From CAADGU01 sp964581605 (lineage in GTDB: Bacteria > Chloroflexota > Anaerolineae > Promineifilales > Promineifilaceae): 29,960 nucleotides of DNA. Positions within the stretch are counted from its first letter, which is position 1; each line of letters starts with the position of its first letter. The notes beneath the pieces were generated by a model. That model made no database searches. It was given only the letters and a program-made list of their open reading frames with translations, and had not been told where the DNA came from. Positions 8,601 to 15,566 of this stretch are shown one piece after another. Location of the stretch: assembly GCA_964581605.1 (NCBI GenBank), contig CAZOPF010000074.1:1-29960 (forward strand). The letters are read 5' to 3'. A program made the translations under genes and the position numbers.

Positions 8601-9219
8601 TGTGGGCGGGCACAAAATAACAGTGGCCCTGGCGATATTGCTGCATATCTGCGTTTTGAAAAAGGGCTAACCAGGCCTGGGGCGGAATCAGGTTTTCTTC
8701 CAGTTCCGCTCTTTCTTTCGGGGAAATGCCCGCAGTGATCAGATGAGTGGGGTGAAACGCATCATCGCGCAGGGTAATGGCGACACGCTGCCAACCGGCG
8801 GCGTGCAAGCCATCGGCTAACAGTTGTAATTGCCTCTCCCAATCTGTTTCCTGGCTAATCTGGGTCAGCGCCAGGAGTGGTTCAATGGTTAGCGGTTCGG
8901 TGGTGGGAGGGTGCAGGATGATCTGGAGGAAACGGCCGTCTGGCCCTTCCTGCCAGCGAGAATGAGCTTCAATAGTACGGCCGTTGCTGGTATGCAGCAG
9001 CGTGGCGCGGGGCCGGTTTCGCAGTTCAGACCAATTGTCGTCTGAGGCTAAGACCTGGTTGACCTCCTTCAACAAATCAGTTTGATGACTTAAACCCAAT
9101 AGAGATGATGCGGCCTGGTTGCTGTACACTACACTCCCCTCTTGGTCAACCAGCAGAATCCCATCACTCAGGTCATCAAAGACGTTCCAGGTAATAGCCG
9201 AGGTTAACTCTTTTTCCAT
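5650..9219 (-). CDS. Large cytoplasmic sensor histidine kinase (PAS, four GAF, PAS, HisKA, HATPase)
   Basis: 1189-aa sensor kinase. Domains in order: PAS about 10-105; GAF-type domains about 120-285, 290-455, 470-625 and 650-815; a second PAS about 835-945; HisKA about 955-1020; HATPase_c about 1065-1180. Phospho-acceptor His965 sits in SHELRTPMTS. The ATP-binding N-box Asn is about 1086 (LVDNAFNYTP), the G1 box DNGIG about 1114-1118 and the G2 box GTGLGL about 1144. Each GAF ends in an A...(N/T)A.L(F/Y/I)-type helix running into the next. No transmembrane segment is visible, so it should sense intracellular or gaseous signals. An AAGG lies 8 nt before the ATG. It is flanked by a response regulator on each side in the same direction, forming a complete phosphorelay set. 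Confidence 0.93.
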   Translation of the reverse strand: MEKELTSAITWNVFDDLSDGILLVDQEGSVVYSNQAASSLLGLSHQTDLLKEVNQVLASDDNWSELRNRPRATLLHTSNGRTIEAHSRWQEGPDGRFLQIILHPPTTEPLTIEPLLALTQISQETDWERQLQLLADGLHAAGWQRVAITLRDDAFHPTHLITAGISPKERAELEENLIPPQAWLALFQNADMQQYRQGHCYFVPAHSKWSQQYLQAKAPKQRDNTLWQPKDVLCVPLYGRQQTLIGLVGLDRPINGRRPDQRTLQTIELYAHFAASLIENSRLMQETVDRSQEFELLLTASNDLSSSLETDAVFSSLGRYMLNAIDADGYTIYEWHAAAEKLVILKEYNRRHPNARHEPGTAVSVTNLGLLETVLLDKQPLSLHIGTGTSSPLAEPTWLQPGQPYNCALLPIILDDETYAIVNLIKYGHKEITPRDLRLLAALANQASTALETALIFEDTYERERFYGALGNVSLALSYTLDRYAVLSLICTESLRIFNVHGAYIWQLDNDIFTSSVAKGHGADLFVNQIIPLADPHTFVAHVVRTGLGVFLNDAQKSRMEIRLPHSGQIQALLGVPLEAEGNLIGVLILADTENPRRFTDRDVTQVTTFGVQVASALQNAKLFEELHHLNEELDSRVAVRTHELNEESNRVKVLLRINTELSASLDQDRVLTKALDLVNEVVSATDGVILLLNQETGEFDFRASLNKEKQLTHRSIPSGLKRDEGLAGWMLQNRTAVIVYDTKQDPRWLELPTSSAYRSALGVPLITNEEVIGVLLLFHTEPNAFTTQQLDLVEAAAVQVANAINNANLYNLIFDQADQLGSILRGEIIQKANLQAILESIADGVIVANNKNEIEIANVSASKILAIPRQQLIGKPVNQLLGVYGQFGDTWMSTINDWAKNSDQIAQGIYLADQLAIEEKYVSIHLSPVLSEGNFFGTVSIFRDITKDVEVDRLKSEFVSTVSHELRTPMTSIKGYADLMLMGAAGQLTDPQIRYLKVIKSNADRLHDLVNDLLNISRIETGKTTLDLRPLDVPQIIEQAVGHLHGRIQHEEKPMHIKTEIAPGLPLVNADHTRVTQILTNLVDNAFNYTPPDGQIIIQARATDVHVHISISDNGIGISKENKDKIFDRFFRADDEAVQKVSGTGLGLSIVRSLIEMHGGYLQVESEPGKGSTFTFNLPVVIEDSDPT

Positions 9220-9281
9220 TATTTGTACCTTAAACCAACCTCAGCCGTTACTTCTTTAGCTAATCAATTCGTCTCGATCAA

Positions 9282-10178
9282 TCAATTACTTTTGTCTTGT
9301 TTTTCTTTATCCAGGCGGCGCAGTTCAGCGGCCGTTTCCGTAATTTCCCGAATATCGGAGAAGCGTTGGGTTTTGCTGGAAACAATGCCGGCCGAGAGGC
9401 GCATAATGGGCACCAGACGGCCGTCGGAAGTCATAATGCCCCCCTGTTCTCTGTCCATAAAGTTATAATGCGCCAAAATGCCATCGTTAAAACGATGACG
9501 CAGTTTGTCCACCATCTCCTGCACCCGGTTAGACATGGTAATCAGGACAAAGGTATAGCTGCTGGCGTGGCCGATAAAATCATCCAGCGTGCCATACTCA
9601 TCCACAATTTCATTCAGGAACATGCCCGTAAAGCGCATGACCTCATCACGCGCCACAAAACCATAGGCATCATTAAACGGTTCAATGTAATCAATGCCAA
9701 TCTGCACATAAGCCCAGTTATCCAGCTTCATCAACCCCCGCAATTGCTCCTCGATGAGGCGGCTGCTGGGCAGGCCGGTGATGGGGTCAGTCATGTTCAG
9801 CCGTTTGTGGACGTTAATAGCCGTGCGTACCCGCAGTTTTAGCTCTTCAATATCAAACGGCTTGGTGATGTAATCGTCCGCGCCCAATTCCAACCCGGCA
9901 ATGCGGTCACTGCGCTCGTCTCGTTGGGTAAGGAAGATGATGGGAATGTGGCTGGTACGGGTGGTGGTGCGCAACTCTTTACACACGGCATACCCATCCA
10001 TATCTGGCAGCATGATGTCCAGGACAATGAGGTCCGGGAGTTTCTTGCGACAGGTGTCCAGGGCATCATTGCCCCGCGCCGCTACTTCCACGTTATACCC
10101 CTGCCCGGTAAAGAAGATGCGCAGCATGTTAGAAATATCAAAGTCGTCTTCAACTATCAGAATACGGCCGTTGCTCAT
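9282..10178 (-). CDS. Response regulator with REC and degenerate GGDEF-like output domain
   Basis: 298-aa regulator. The N-terminal receiver (about 5-122) has the acidic pocket at residues 10-12, phospho-Asp D54 in IVLDIMLPD and Lys106 in ITKPF. From about 130 the chain follows a GGDEF fold: it opens with DPITGLPSSRLIEEQL, the normal N-terminal signature of diguanylate cyclases. However, the catalytic hairpin that should read GG(D/E)EF is replaced by HASSYTF. It is therefore probably not a cyclase; it may bind a nucleotide or a partner. I chose the ATG at 10178 (AAGGA 7 nt upstream) over a TTG at 10196. The kinase gene follows after 62 nt, and the acyl-ACP-reductase-like gene ends only 24 nt upstream. 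Confidence 0.88.
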   Translation of the reverse strand: MSNGRILIVEDDFDISNMLRIFFTGQGYNVEVAARGNDALDTCRKKLPDLIVLDIMLPDMDGYAVCKELRTTTRTSHIPIIFLTQRDERSDRIAGLELGADDYITKPFDIEELKLRVRTAINVHKRLNMTDPITGLPSSRLIEEQLRGLMKLDNWAYVQIGIDYIEPFNDAYGFVARDEVMRFTGMFLNEIVDEYGTLDDFIGHASSYTFVLITMSNRVQEMVDKLRHRFNDGILAHYNFMDREQGGIMTSDGRLVPIMRLSAGIVSSKTQRFSDIREITETAAELRRLDKEKQDKSN

Positions 10179-10202
10179 GAGCTTTTTCCTTGGCAAAACA
10201 AA

Positions 10203-11336
10203 CTACTGAATAAACAACTGATTTGTTTGCATGTTCAGGGGCTTTAGGGGTAATGATTCATCTGCCTGTTTACAAGCCTTAACGAACGCAATCTCTTCCT
10301 CACTCACCGCCCGTTCAAAGCTTCTAAAGCCACCCAACGTAAATCCGTGTCGCGTAGCGATTTTATCAATTGTCGTAACTTGCGACAATGAAATATCTTT
10401 GCCTAACGTGTAAGATTCATAGCGCTGGTCTAACGCCAACGTCATCGTTTCCGCCATGCAAGCATACGCCATCTTGGGCGGAAAGCCGAAATTAAAGCCA
10501 AAATCCACTGCACCGGGCACTTTTACCATGCCCCCTTCAATCACCAGCACATCCGGCCTTTGCTCGGCCACCTGGCGGGAAACGTCACGCGGCCGGGCCA
10601 CATCACACACAATCGCCCCACGCCGTAGATGCTGTGGCTCAATGATCGCTTCCACCGCGCTGGTGACGGTGATGATGAAGTGGGCGTCGGTCAACCGGTT
10701 GATGTCATCGGTAATTGTCACCTGCGCCGGGCCAGCCGCACGGGCGCGACCGCCCACTTCGTTCAATTTTTCCAGGCGGCGGCCAATGAGCAGCAGGCTG
10801 TTGGCTTCGGCGGCCAGCATTTCGGCGCAGACGGCGCCAATGGCTCCGGTTGCGCCCACAATGGCAACTGTGGAGTCATGAAGCGGCACATCCATAATAA
10901 CGGCCGCCCGCTGAATGGCGTGGATGGCCTGGGCGATGGTGTAACTGTCTCCGGTGGTCACGGGAATGTTCAAATGCCTGGCAATGGTGATGCCGCCATC
11001 GCCAACTACAGAGGTGAATGCGCCCAACCCCAAGATGCGTGCGCCCAATTTTTCGGCCAGTTTGCCAGTCTGAATAATTTTTTTGTAGACCACACCGGGG
11101 GGCAGGGACATCATGCGTTTGGGGGTGAGGGGGCAGGCAACAAACCAACCTTGGGCGGTACGGCCGTCAGCCACTGACCGTAACCCCTTAATCTCCGAAA
11201 TATAAACTGGCGGAAAAAACAGGGATAAATAATCAATCAACCAGGTAGGCAGTTTACCTAGAGTGGGAAATTTGCGGCTGACATCACGTTTGGGGTCAAT
11301 GGGATGGATGATAAAGGCAAACGAATCGTGCATCAT
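10203..11336 (-). CDS. Long-chain acyl-ACP reductase-like protein (AAR family)
   Basis: 377-aa protein resembling the cyanobacterial acyl-[acyl-carrier-protein] reductase, which reduces fatty acyl-ACP to a fatty aldehyde with NADPH. Visible features: the segment ILGLGAFTSVVGDGG (about 101-115), where AAR has a similar LGGFSS sequence; a Rossmann dinucleotide-binding loop GATGAIG (161-167) followed by LLLIGRR; and PPKMAYACMAE with Cys293, which lines up with the catalytic Cys of cyanobacterial AAR (about position 294). No aldehyde-deformylating oxygenase gene is in the window, so an alkane product is not implied. Two adjacent ATGs (11336 and 11333) are possible starts; AGGA upstream fits the second better. 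The neighbours are an acyltransferase-like gene upstream and a response regulator gene 24 nt downstream. The main alternative is another NAD(P)-dependent dehydrogenase. Confidence 0.78.
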   Translation of the reverse strand: MMHDSFAFIIHPIDPKRDVSRKFPTLGKLPTWLIDYLSLFFPPVYISEIKGLRSVADGRTAQGWFVACPLTPKRMMSLPPGVVYKKIIQTGKLAEKLGARILGLGAFTSVVGDGGITIARHLNIPVTTGDSYTIAQAIHAIQRAAVIMDVPLHDSTVAIVGATGAIGAVCAEMLAAEANSLLLIGRRLEKLNEVGGRARAAGPAQVTITDDINRLTDAHFIITVTSAVEAIIEPQHLRRGAIVCDVARPRDVSRQVAEQRPDVLVIEGGMVKVPGAVDFGFNFGFPPKMAYACMAETMTLALDQRYESYTLGKDISLSQVTTIDKIATRHGFTLGGFRSFERAVSEEEIAFVKACKQADESLPLKPLNMQTNQLFIQ

Positions 11337-11391
11337 ATTCCTGAGTGTAATGGAGATGGTTCACGCTTCAATAGTAATTCTGTCCTTCAAT

Positions 11392-11423
11392 AGATCTGAG
11401 GGTTTCCAAAACCCTTAGGGTCT
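11392..11423. repeat. Diverged palindrome of the AGACC family, copy C
   Basis: Arms AGATCTGAGGGTTT (11392-11405) and AAACCCTTAGGGTCT (11409-11423) around CCA, with a few mismatches and one length difference. It shares the core GGTTTCCAAAACC with copy B. As with copy A, its last base coincides with the last base of a stop codon, here that of the beta-helix gene. It lies in the 86-nt gap before the acyl-ACP-reductase-like gene. Confidence 0.6.
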
Positions 11424-12700
11424 TAAGTCCCATCTTCACGCGGATACAACCGGGGATACGGATATTTGTCATTGTAAGGGTAATGATCACTGTCTTCAAA
11501 CTTCACGTTTTTAGTAATAAATTGTTTATTGTCGTTGGCAATCAGCACTACGTCTGACTCGATGGTGCGGGCGGCATAGACAATGTGGCCGGAACTAATG
11601 CGACAATGATGCCCCACACAACCACCCAGGATGAGCAGATTGGCCGGTTCCAAAGTGCCTTTATGGGTCAGGGTTTTCAGTGGGCCGCCCAGGATGTTGA
11701 AATCTGTAAAAGTGTTACCCGCGCCGATGAAACAATCACGCCCGACTACACAAAGTTGCAAACAGGTGTTTTGGGCCACGGAGGTGTTCTCCATGAGCGT
11801 GGTCATAAACAAGGCAGCGCGGAAGGGCAGGAAACAACCATCACCCACCACGCTTAACAATAATTGGCAGCCCTGCGAAATGGTGACATTGTTGCCAATG
11901 ATGCAGTTGTCAATGACGGCGCCGGCGCCGATGGTGACATTATCGCCGATGGTCGTAAAGCCTTTAATCACGGCCGTTGGGTCAATGTTACAGTTATGCC
12001 CCACCCGTACAACTTCGGAGTTTGACAAAAACTGCTTTTGCTCCAATAACGAATGGAACATAATTTTGAGTTTGTATTTCCACTCGTTCGTCACCTTGTC
12101 TTCTACATTAGCCCCTCTGGTAAAAACGCCTAACAGAATATCGGCCACAAAAATGTGTACCCAATTTTCGACTAATACAATCACTTTGCGGGGCAGTTCA
12201 TACACCAGATCACCAAACTCTGTCGCCATGTAGGGTGGAATATGATAATACCCACGCTCACGGGCTTCCGTGTCCACCATCAGGGGTTTGGCTTCTAAAC
12301 TTTGCGACAATCCCTGGGGTAAATACCAGATATCGGCTAATAGCAGGTCATCTTGTTGGAAGAAGGAATGGGTCAACGGCCGTACATGACGAGCAATAGC
12401 CGGATCATTCGCTTTGAATGCCAGACGGACGGGGCGACGGCCGTTGCGTGCCTTCGCCATAAACTCATCAATCAACTCTTGGTTGAAAAACAAATTATCC
12501 CGATGAACAAAACACTCGATAGGCTCTGTTTCAAACTGCCGCGCCAACTCCCAATTAGGATATTCCCGCTCCTCAGACGTATACTGCACCAAAATATCCC
12601 GTTGCCACAACCACAACGGCTTATTTTGCACCCGCAGATCACGCGCCGGTTCATTAAATGGCTCAATATGACTGGTTTCCGTAAGTATAATTCGCCGCAT
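11423..12700 (-). CDS. Left-handed beta-helix (hexapeptide-repeat) transferase-like protein
   Basis: 425-aa protein. The N-terminal part (about 1-215) opens with MRRIILTE and a PARDLRV segment, which recalls the putative sugar-nucleotidyltransferase domains found in front of GlmU-like helices, but I see no clear nucleotide-binding signature. Residues about 235-395 carry hexapeptide repeats such as IGDNVTIGAGAVI, IGNNVTISQG and CVGHHCRISSGHIVYA, typical of acyl- and nucleotidyl-transferase trimers. No single substrate can be assigned. The ATG at 12700 has no good Shine-Dalgarno. It sits between an alpha/beta hydrolase (47 nt upstream) and the acyl-ACP-reductase-like gene (downstream), which makes transfer of an acyl or sugar group in a lipid pathway plausible, by context only. 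Confidence 0.7.
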   Translation of the reverse strand: MRRIILTETSHIEPFNEPARDLRVQNKPLWLWQRDILVQYTSEEREYPNWELARQFETEPIECFVHRDNLFFNQELIDEFMAKARNGRRPVRLAFKANDPAIARHVRPLTHSFFQQDDLLLADIWYLPQGLSQSLEAKPLMVDTEARERGYYHIPPYMATEFGDLVYELPRKVIVLVENWVHIFVADILLGVFTRGANVEDKVTNEWKYKLKIMFHSLLEQKQFLSNSEVVRVGHNCNIDPTAVIKGFTTIGDNVTIGAGAVIDNCIIGNNVTISQGCQLLLSVVGDGCFLPFRAALFMTTLMENTSVAQNTCLQLCVVGRDCFIGAGNTFTDFNILGGPLKTLTHKGTLEPANLLILGGCVGHHCRISSGHIVYAARTIESDVVLIANDNKQFITKNVKFEDSDHYPYNDKYPYPRLYPREDGT

Positions 12701-12747
12701 GTTGTTGTAATTTCAAGAAGCCACCCATTACACAACGAATGGACTGG

Positions 12748-13554
12748 CTATGAATGGTAAGAGTTGTTCAGAAAATGGCTGACCGTTTCCAAAAACAGTT
12801 CTGGCTCATCGGTCATTGGAAAATGGCGCGAACGCAACAACATAGAAACCTCTGCTGTGCGCACATTCGCTTGCAGCAGCTGCGCGTTAGTGGGGGATAC
12901 AATGTTATCTTTCATGCCATAAATGCCCAATGTGGGGATTTCTATGGACACCAATTTGCTTCTGAGATCGGTGTTGCGCAGATCGCCAATGCTGCGGAAG
13001 AACGATTCAATGGTTGTCCGTTGCACATCCCGAAAAATCATCCCCCGCACCTTCTTGGAATCTTTAGCCAGCAGCAGCCGCATAATCGAATGAAGCAAAA
13101 TGGGGTAACGCCACACCAATTTGGCCACGGAGCCATACCCGGCTAGCTGGAGAAACGGATTAAGCGATGAGCCAATGATCGGTGAACCCACCACCACCAC
13201 GCGCTCCACACGCGCCGCGTGCGTCAGAGCCACTTGCAGCGCCACCGTTCCCCCCATCGAATGACCAAATATCGGCGCCTGCTGAATACCCAACGAGTCC
13301 ATAAACTGCCGCACCATTTCCGCATAACTATCAATCTGAAAAACCGTATGTTGTGAGCTGGATAACTTGGCCGAATCCCCAAAACCCCAAAAATCAAGGG
13401 CATACACCCGAAACTTGCCCGTCTTCGCCAGGGCAATCATCATATCCCGCCAGACATCCCACGAATTGATCCAACCATGCAAAAGAATGATCGGCTGACC
13501 CCGTCCCAGCGATTCATAATGCAGGATTCCTTGTTCAGTAACAATTGAACTCAC
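12748..13554 (-). CDS. Alpha/beta hydrolase (paralogue of 4430-5218)
   Basis: 268-aa alpha/beta-hydrolase-fold enzyme with the HGW oxyanion motif (26-28), nucleophile Ser99 in GHSMGG, acid D216 in YGMKDNIV and catalytic His244 in SRHFPM. It starts with a GTG at 13554 preceded by GAGG 5 nt upstream. Its N-terminal quarter is strikingly like the hydrolase at 4430-5218, so the two are related by duplication, although the later halves differ. It is the first gene of the long minus-strand run and has a promoter-like sequence about 45-70 nt upstream. Substrate unknown; the company of acyl-ACP-reductase-like and beta-helix genes suggests an acyl ester or thioester. Confidence 0.87.
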   Translation of the reverse strand: MSSIVTEQGILHYESLGRGQPIILLHGWINSWDVWRDMMIALAKTGKFRVYALDFWGFGDSAKLSSSQHTVFQIDSYAEMVRQFMDSLGIQQAPIFGHSMGGTVALQVALTHAARVERVVVVGSPIIGSSLNPFLQLAGYGSVAKLVWRYPILLHSIMRLLLAKDSKKVRGMIFRDVQRTTIESFFRSIGDLRNTDLRSKLVSIEIPTLGIYGMKDNIVSPTNAQLLQANVRTAEVSMLLRSRHFPMTDEPELFLETVSHFLNNSYHS

Positions 13555-13596
13555 ACTAGCCTCAGACAGAAATGAACACCAATTCGCATGGCTTCG

Positions 13597-13624
13597 ATTT
13601 TATTCACTTTATTGCTGCCCACAA
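13597..13624 (-). promoter_or_regulatory. Candidate sigma70-type promoter for the hydrolase-led gene run
   Basis: On the minus strand, TTGTGG (13624-13619) and TAAAAT (13602-13597) are separated by 16 nt. A start about 10 nt downstream would give a leader of roughly 35 nt before the GTG at 13554. The rest of the 270-nt gap (13555-13824) shows no gene and no clear terminator. Confidence 0.4.
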
Positions 13625-13824
13625 ATGTCTGGCATAGATTGTAACAAAATCTAGGGCAGGAAGATAAATTTACCTGATGGTAACATCCGCATATTTTGAA
13701 TGAAGTGAAGAGAAGGTAAAGGAGGTGTTAAGGGCGTGTTAACGCAGCCAGGAAAATGGTCTACCAGAACAAATGGAAGGCGCTGAAAATGTTTTGATAG
13801 TGATGAAAGCCCCCAAACAATCAT

Positions 13825-14364
13825 CTACTGTGCATTTTGATCAAGTTGTTCCAGGATGGAGTAGAGGAGTTCCAATAACACGTTCTTGACGCTTTCTTTG
13901 TCGGTAGCGACACAGGGCAGAATTTTTACTTCCTGGCGCAAACGCAAAATGATCCGCAAATCCTCCGGCTCCCAGGCATCTTCCATATCTTGCTTGTTGG
14001 CGGCCACCACATAAGGGGTGGAAGCGTAACTTTCAAAGGTCTCTAAGATGCGTTTGGCTTCCCGAAAGGTTTCTGGTTTGGTGCTGTCCACCATTACCAC
14101 AAACCCCAACATACCCTGGGAAAGAATATCCCACATGAAGTCAAAACGACGCTGGCCCGGTGTGCCAAACAAGTACAATACCAGGTCATCACCTACTGTA
14201 ATGCGGCCAAAATCCATGGCGACTGTCGTAGTTTCTTTAATCTGTTCGGCGGCGCTGGAAATTTTTCGTTCGGTGGAAACAACGTCAATTTCGCTGACAG
14301 AACCGATGAATTCCGTTTTTCCAGCCGAAAAGGGGCCAGTAATTACCATTTTAACAGCTTGCAT
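13825..14364 (-). CDS. Small Ras-like GTPase (MglA/COG2229 type)
   Basis: 179-aa single-domain GTP-binding protein. The P-loop is GPFSAGKT (10-17), followed by a switch I region with TTTVAMDFG (46-53 with the conserved Thr), the G3 region LFGTPGQ (66-71, TPGQ in place of the DxxGQ of Ras, as in MglA) and the G4 motif NKQD (123-126). Such GTPases act as nucleotide switches in polarity, motility or signalling complexes in bacteria. The ATG at 14364 has AAGG about 9 nt upstream. It lies 93 nt downstream of the DUF4388 gene on the same strand; pairing of these families is common in Chloroflexota and Deinococcota as I recall it. No GTPase-activating roadblock protein is encoded in the window. Confidence 0.9.
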   Translation of the reverse strand: MQAVKMVITGPFSAGKTEFIGSVSEIDVVSTERKISSAAEQIKETTTVAMDFGRITVGDDLVLYLFGTPGQRRFDFMWDILSQGMLGFVVMVDSTKPETFREAKRILETFESYASTPYVVAANKQDMEDAWEPEDLRIILRLRQEVKILPCVATDKESVKNVLLELLYSILEQLDQNAQ

Positions 14365-14457
14365 AAATTAGCCCTTCTATGAATGAATCATCTTGCTGCG
14401 ATCGTGATGTATGTATGGTTCTAAATAAAGAATAAGAGCAGACCAAATGATATAACT

Positions 14458-15300
14458 CTATATGCTTTTGATGCGGTCAATCAAGCGCTCCACAACCGAA
14501 CGTTTCACGTCTGGCGGTTGCTCGACAGCCTGGCGCTTCGGCCGTTTGGTGGGATCGGCCGTTTCTGGGGCAAGCACTTGCTTTGGTTTGTCTACAAATT
14601 CCACCAACCCGGCTTGCAGCATTCCATAAACAATGCGGCGAATTTCAAACTCGCTGAGGTTGTTGGCCTTGGCAATTTGCCGAATGGTGTTGCGCGGGTT
14701 GACAAAGGAGACCACACGCCACTCTTCTACCGTCAGGTTGATGTTACGCAGGCGGGCATCTGGCCGGTCAGTGAATTGGAGGGAAACGTCCAGGTCAGGC
14801 AGTTCTTCTTGCAGCACTTCCCATTCTTTCAGGCGGCGGCTGCCTTCCATGATCACGCTTTCCAGGTCTATGGGAATAGTAATGTGACCTGGGGATGGCA
14901 GTCGGTTGGCTTCAAAGCGGAAAACGCCTTCGGCCCAGGTGAAGAGGCGATAAACGATATCTAATACGTTTTGCCGCACACTTTGAATGATGTCATTTTG
15001 GGTGACACGGCCGGCCGTAATCAGCAAATGCCCTAGTTGTTTGTCACTCTTACCTTCGGCATGGGCCTGGATGATTTGGGCCTGCTCGGCCGATAGTTTG
15101 CCACTATGTTGCAATATGTGGGCCAGATGGTTGCCGTCGCTGTCACCCATGTAGGCATAGATCAATTTGCCTTCACGAAATGACATATGGGCAGATTCAC
15201 CACTGCGCTGAATGGTCAGGGTGCCAGTTTTACGCGCAAGATTTATGAGATTTAGTAATTGTGTTGTTGAGAAATCTCGCAGGTTGCCTTTCAGGGCCAT
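14458..15300 (-). CDS. DUF4388 domain-containing protein
   Basis: 280-aa soluble protein. Residues 1-95 match the DUF4388 (PatA N-terminal-like) pattern: MALKGNLRDFSTTQLLNLI, then RKTGTLTI and FREGKLIYAYMGD. Residues about 95-160 (LGHLLITAGRV and LFTWAEGVFRFE) are the usual continuation of this family. The C-terminal part (about 205-245, TIRQIAKANNLSEFEI) looks like a small winged-helix-type fold. DUF4388 proteins are associated with bacterial GTPase and two-component signalling; biochemical function is not established. AGGA precedes the ATG by about 9 nt. It is the first gene of a two-gene unit with the GTPase and has a near-consensus promoter upstream. Confidence 0.88.
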   Translation of the reverse strand: MALKGNLRDFSTTQLLNLINLARKTGTLTIQRSGESAHMSFREGKLIYAYMGDSDGNHLAHILQHSGKLSAEQAQIIQAHAEGKSDKQLGHLLITAGRVTQNDIIQSVRQNVLDIVYRLFTWAEGVFRFEANRLPSPGHITIPIDLESVIMEGSRRLKEWEVLQEELPDLDVSLQFTDRPDARLRNINLTVEEWRVVSFVNPRNTIRQIAKANNLSEFEIRRIVYGMLQAGLVEFVDKPKQVLAPETADPTKRPKRQAVEQPPDVKRSVVERLIDRIKSI

Positions 15301-15431
15301 AGTTTTTGTTCCTGCATTCTTCTGGTTTTGAGGGGGTTCAACTATGCCTGTGCAAATGCTTTCGTTGAACCTGCCTTTATTAAAACGTGGACGGGATTCT
15401 ATCTCTCCTTTGTTGTCCTATTAACGTGGGC

Positions 15432-15460
15432 ATTATACATGTCGGTAATTTGCAAGTCAA
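15432..15460 (-). promoter_or_regulatory. Near-consensus sigma70-type promoter for DUF4388 and GTPase genes
   Basis: Minus-strand TTGACT (15460-15455), a 17-nt spacer and TATAAT (15437-15432). A start near 15425 would give a leader of about 125 nt before the ATG at 15300. That leader contains an 8-bp inverted repeat, GGTTCAAC/GTTGAACC, with a 21-nt loop (15335-15371) of unknown meaning. Confidence 0.75.
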
Positions 15461-15554
15461 ACATACTTATGTCATATTGTACAATGGCCACCAAACTTGT
15501 TATGTCAACTCAAATGGCTTTTGGTTGACCTGACTACTGTACATGTATAAAGGG

Positions 15555-15560
15555 TATAAT
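15555..15560 (+). promoter_or_regulatory. Minus-10 element implying a leaderless rlmA transcript
   Basis: TATAAT at 15555-15560 ends only 6 nt before the ATG at 15567. A start at the usual distance would fall on or next to the ATG, giving a leaderless mRNA. A TTGACC at 15525-15530 lies 24 nt away, too far for a normal -35, so the upstream contact is unclear. Confidence 0.55.
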
Positions 15561-15566
15561 CGGGGC

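Noticed and set aside
15335..15371. Inverted repeat in the DUF4388 leader as a riboswitch
   Set aside because: Only an 8-bp stem with a 21-nt loop; no known riboswitch core or terminator pairing was found.
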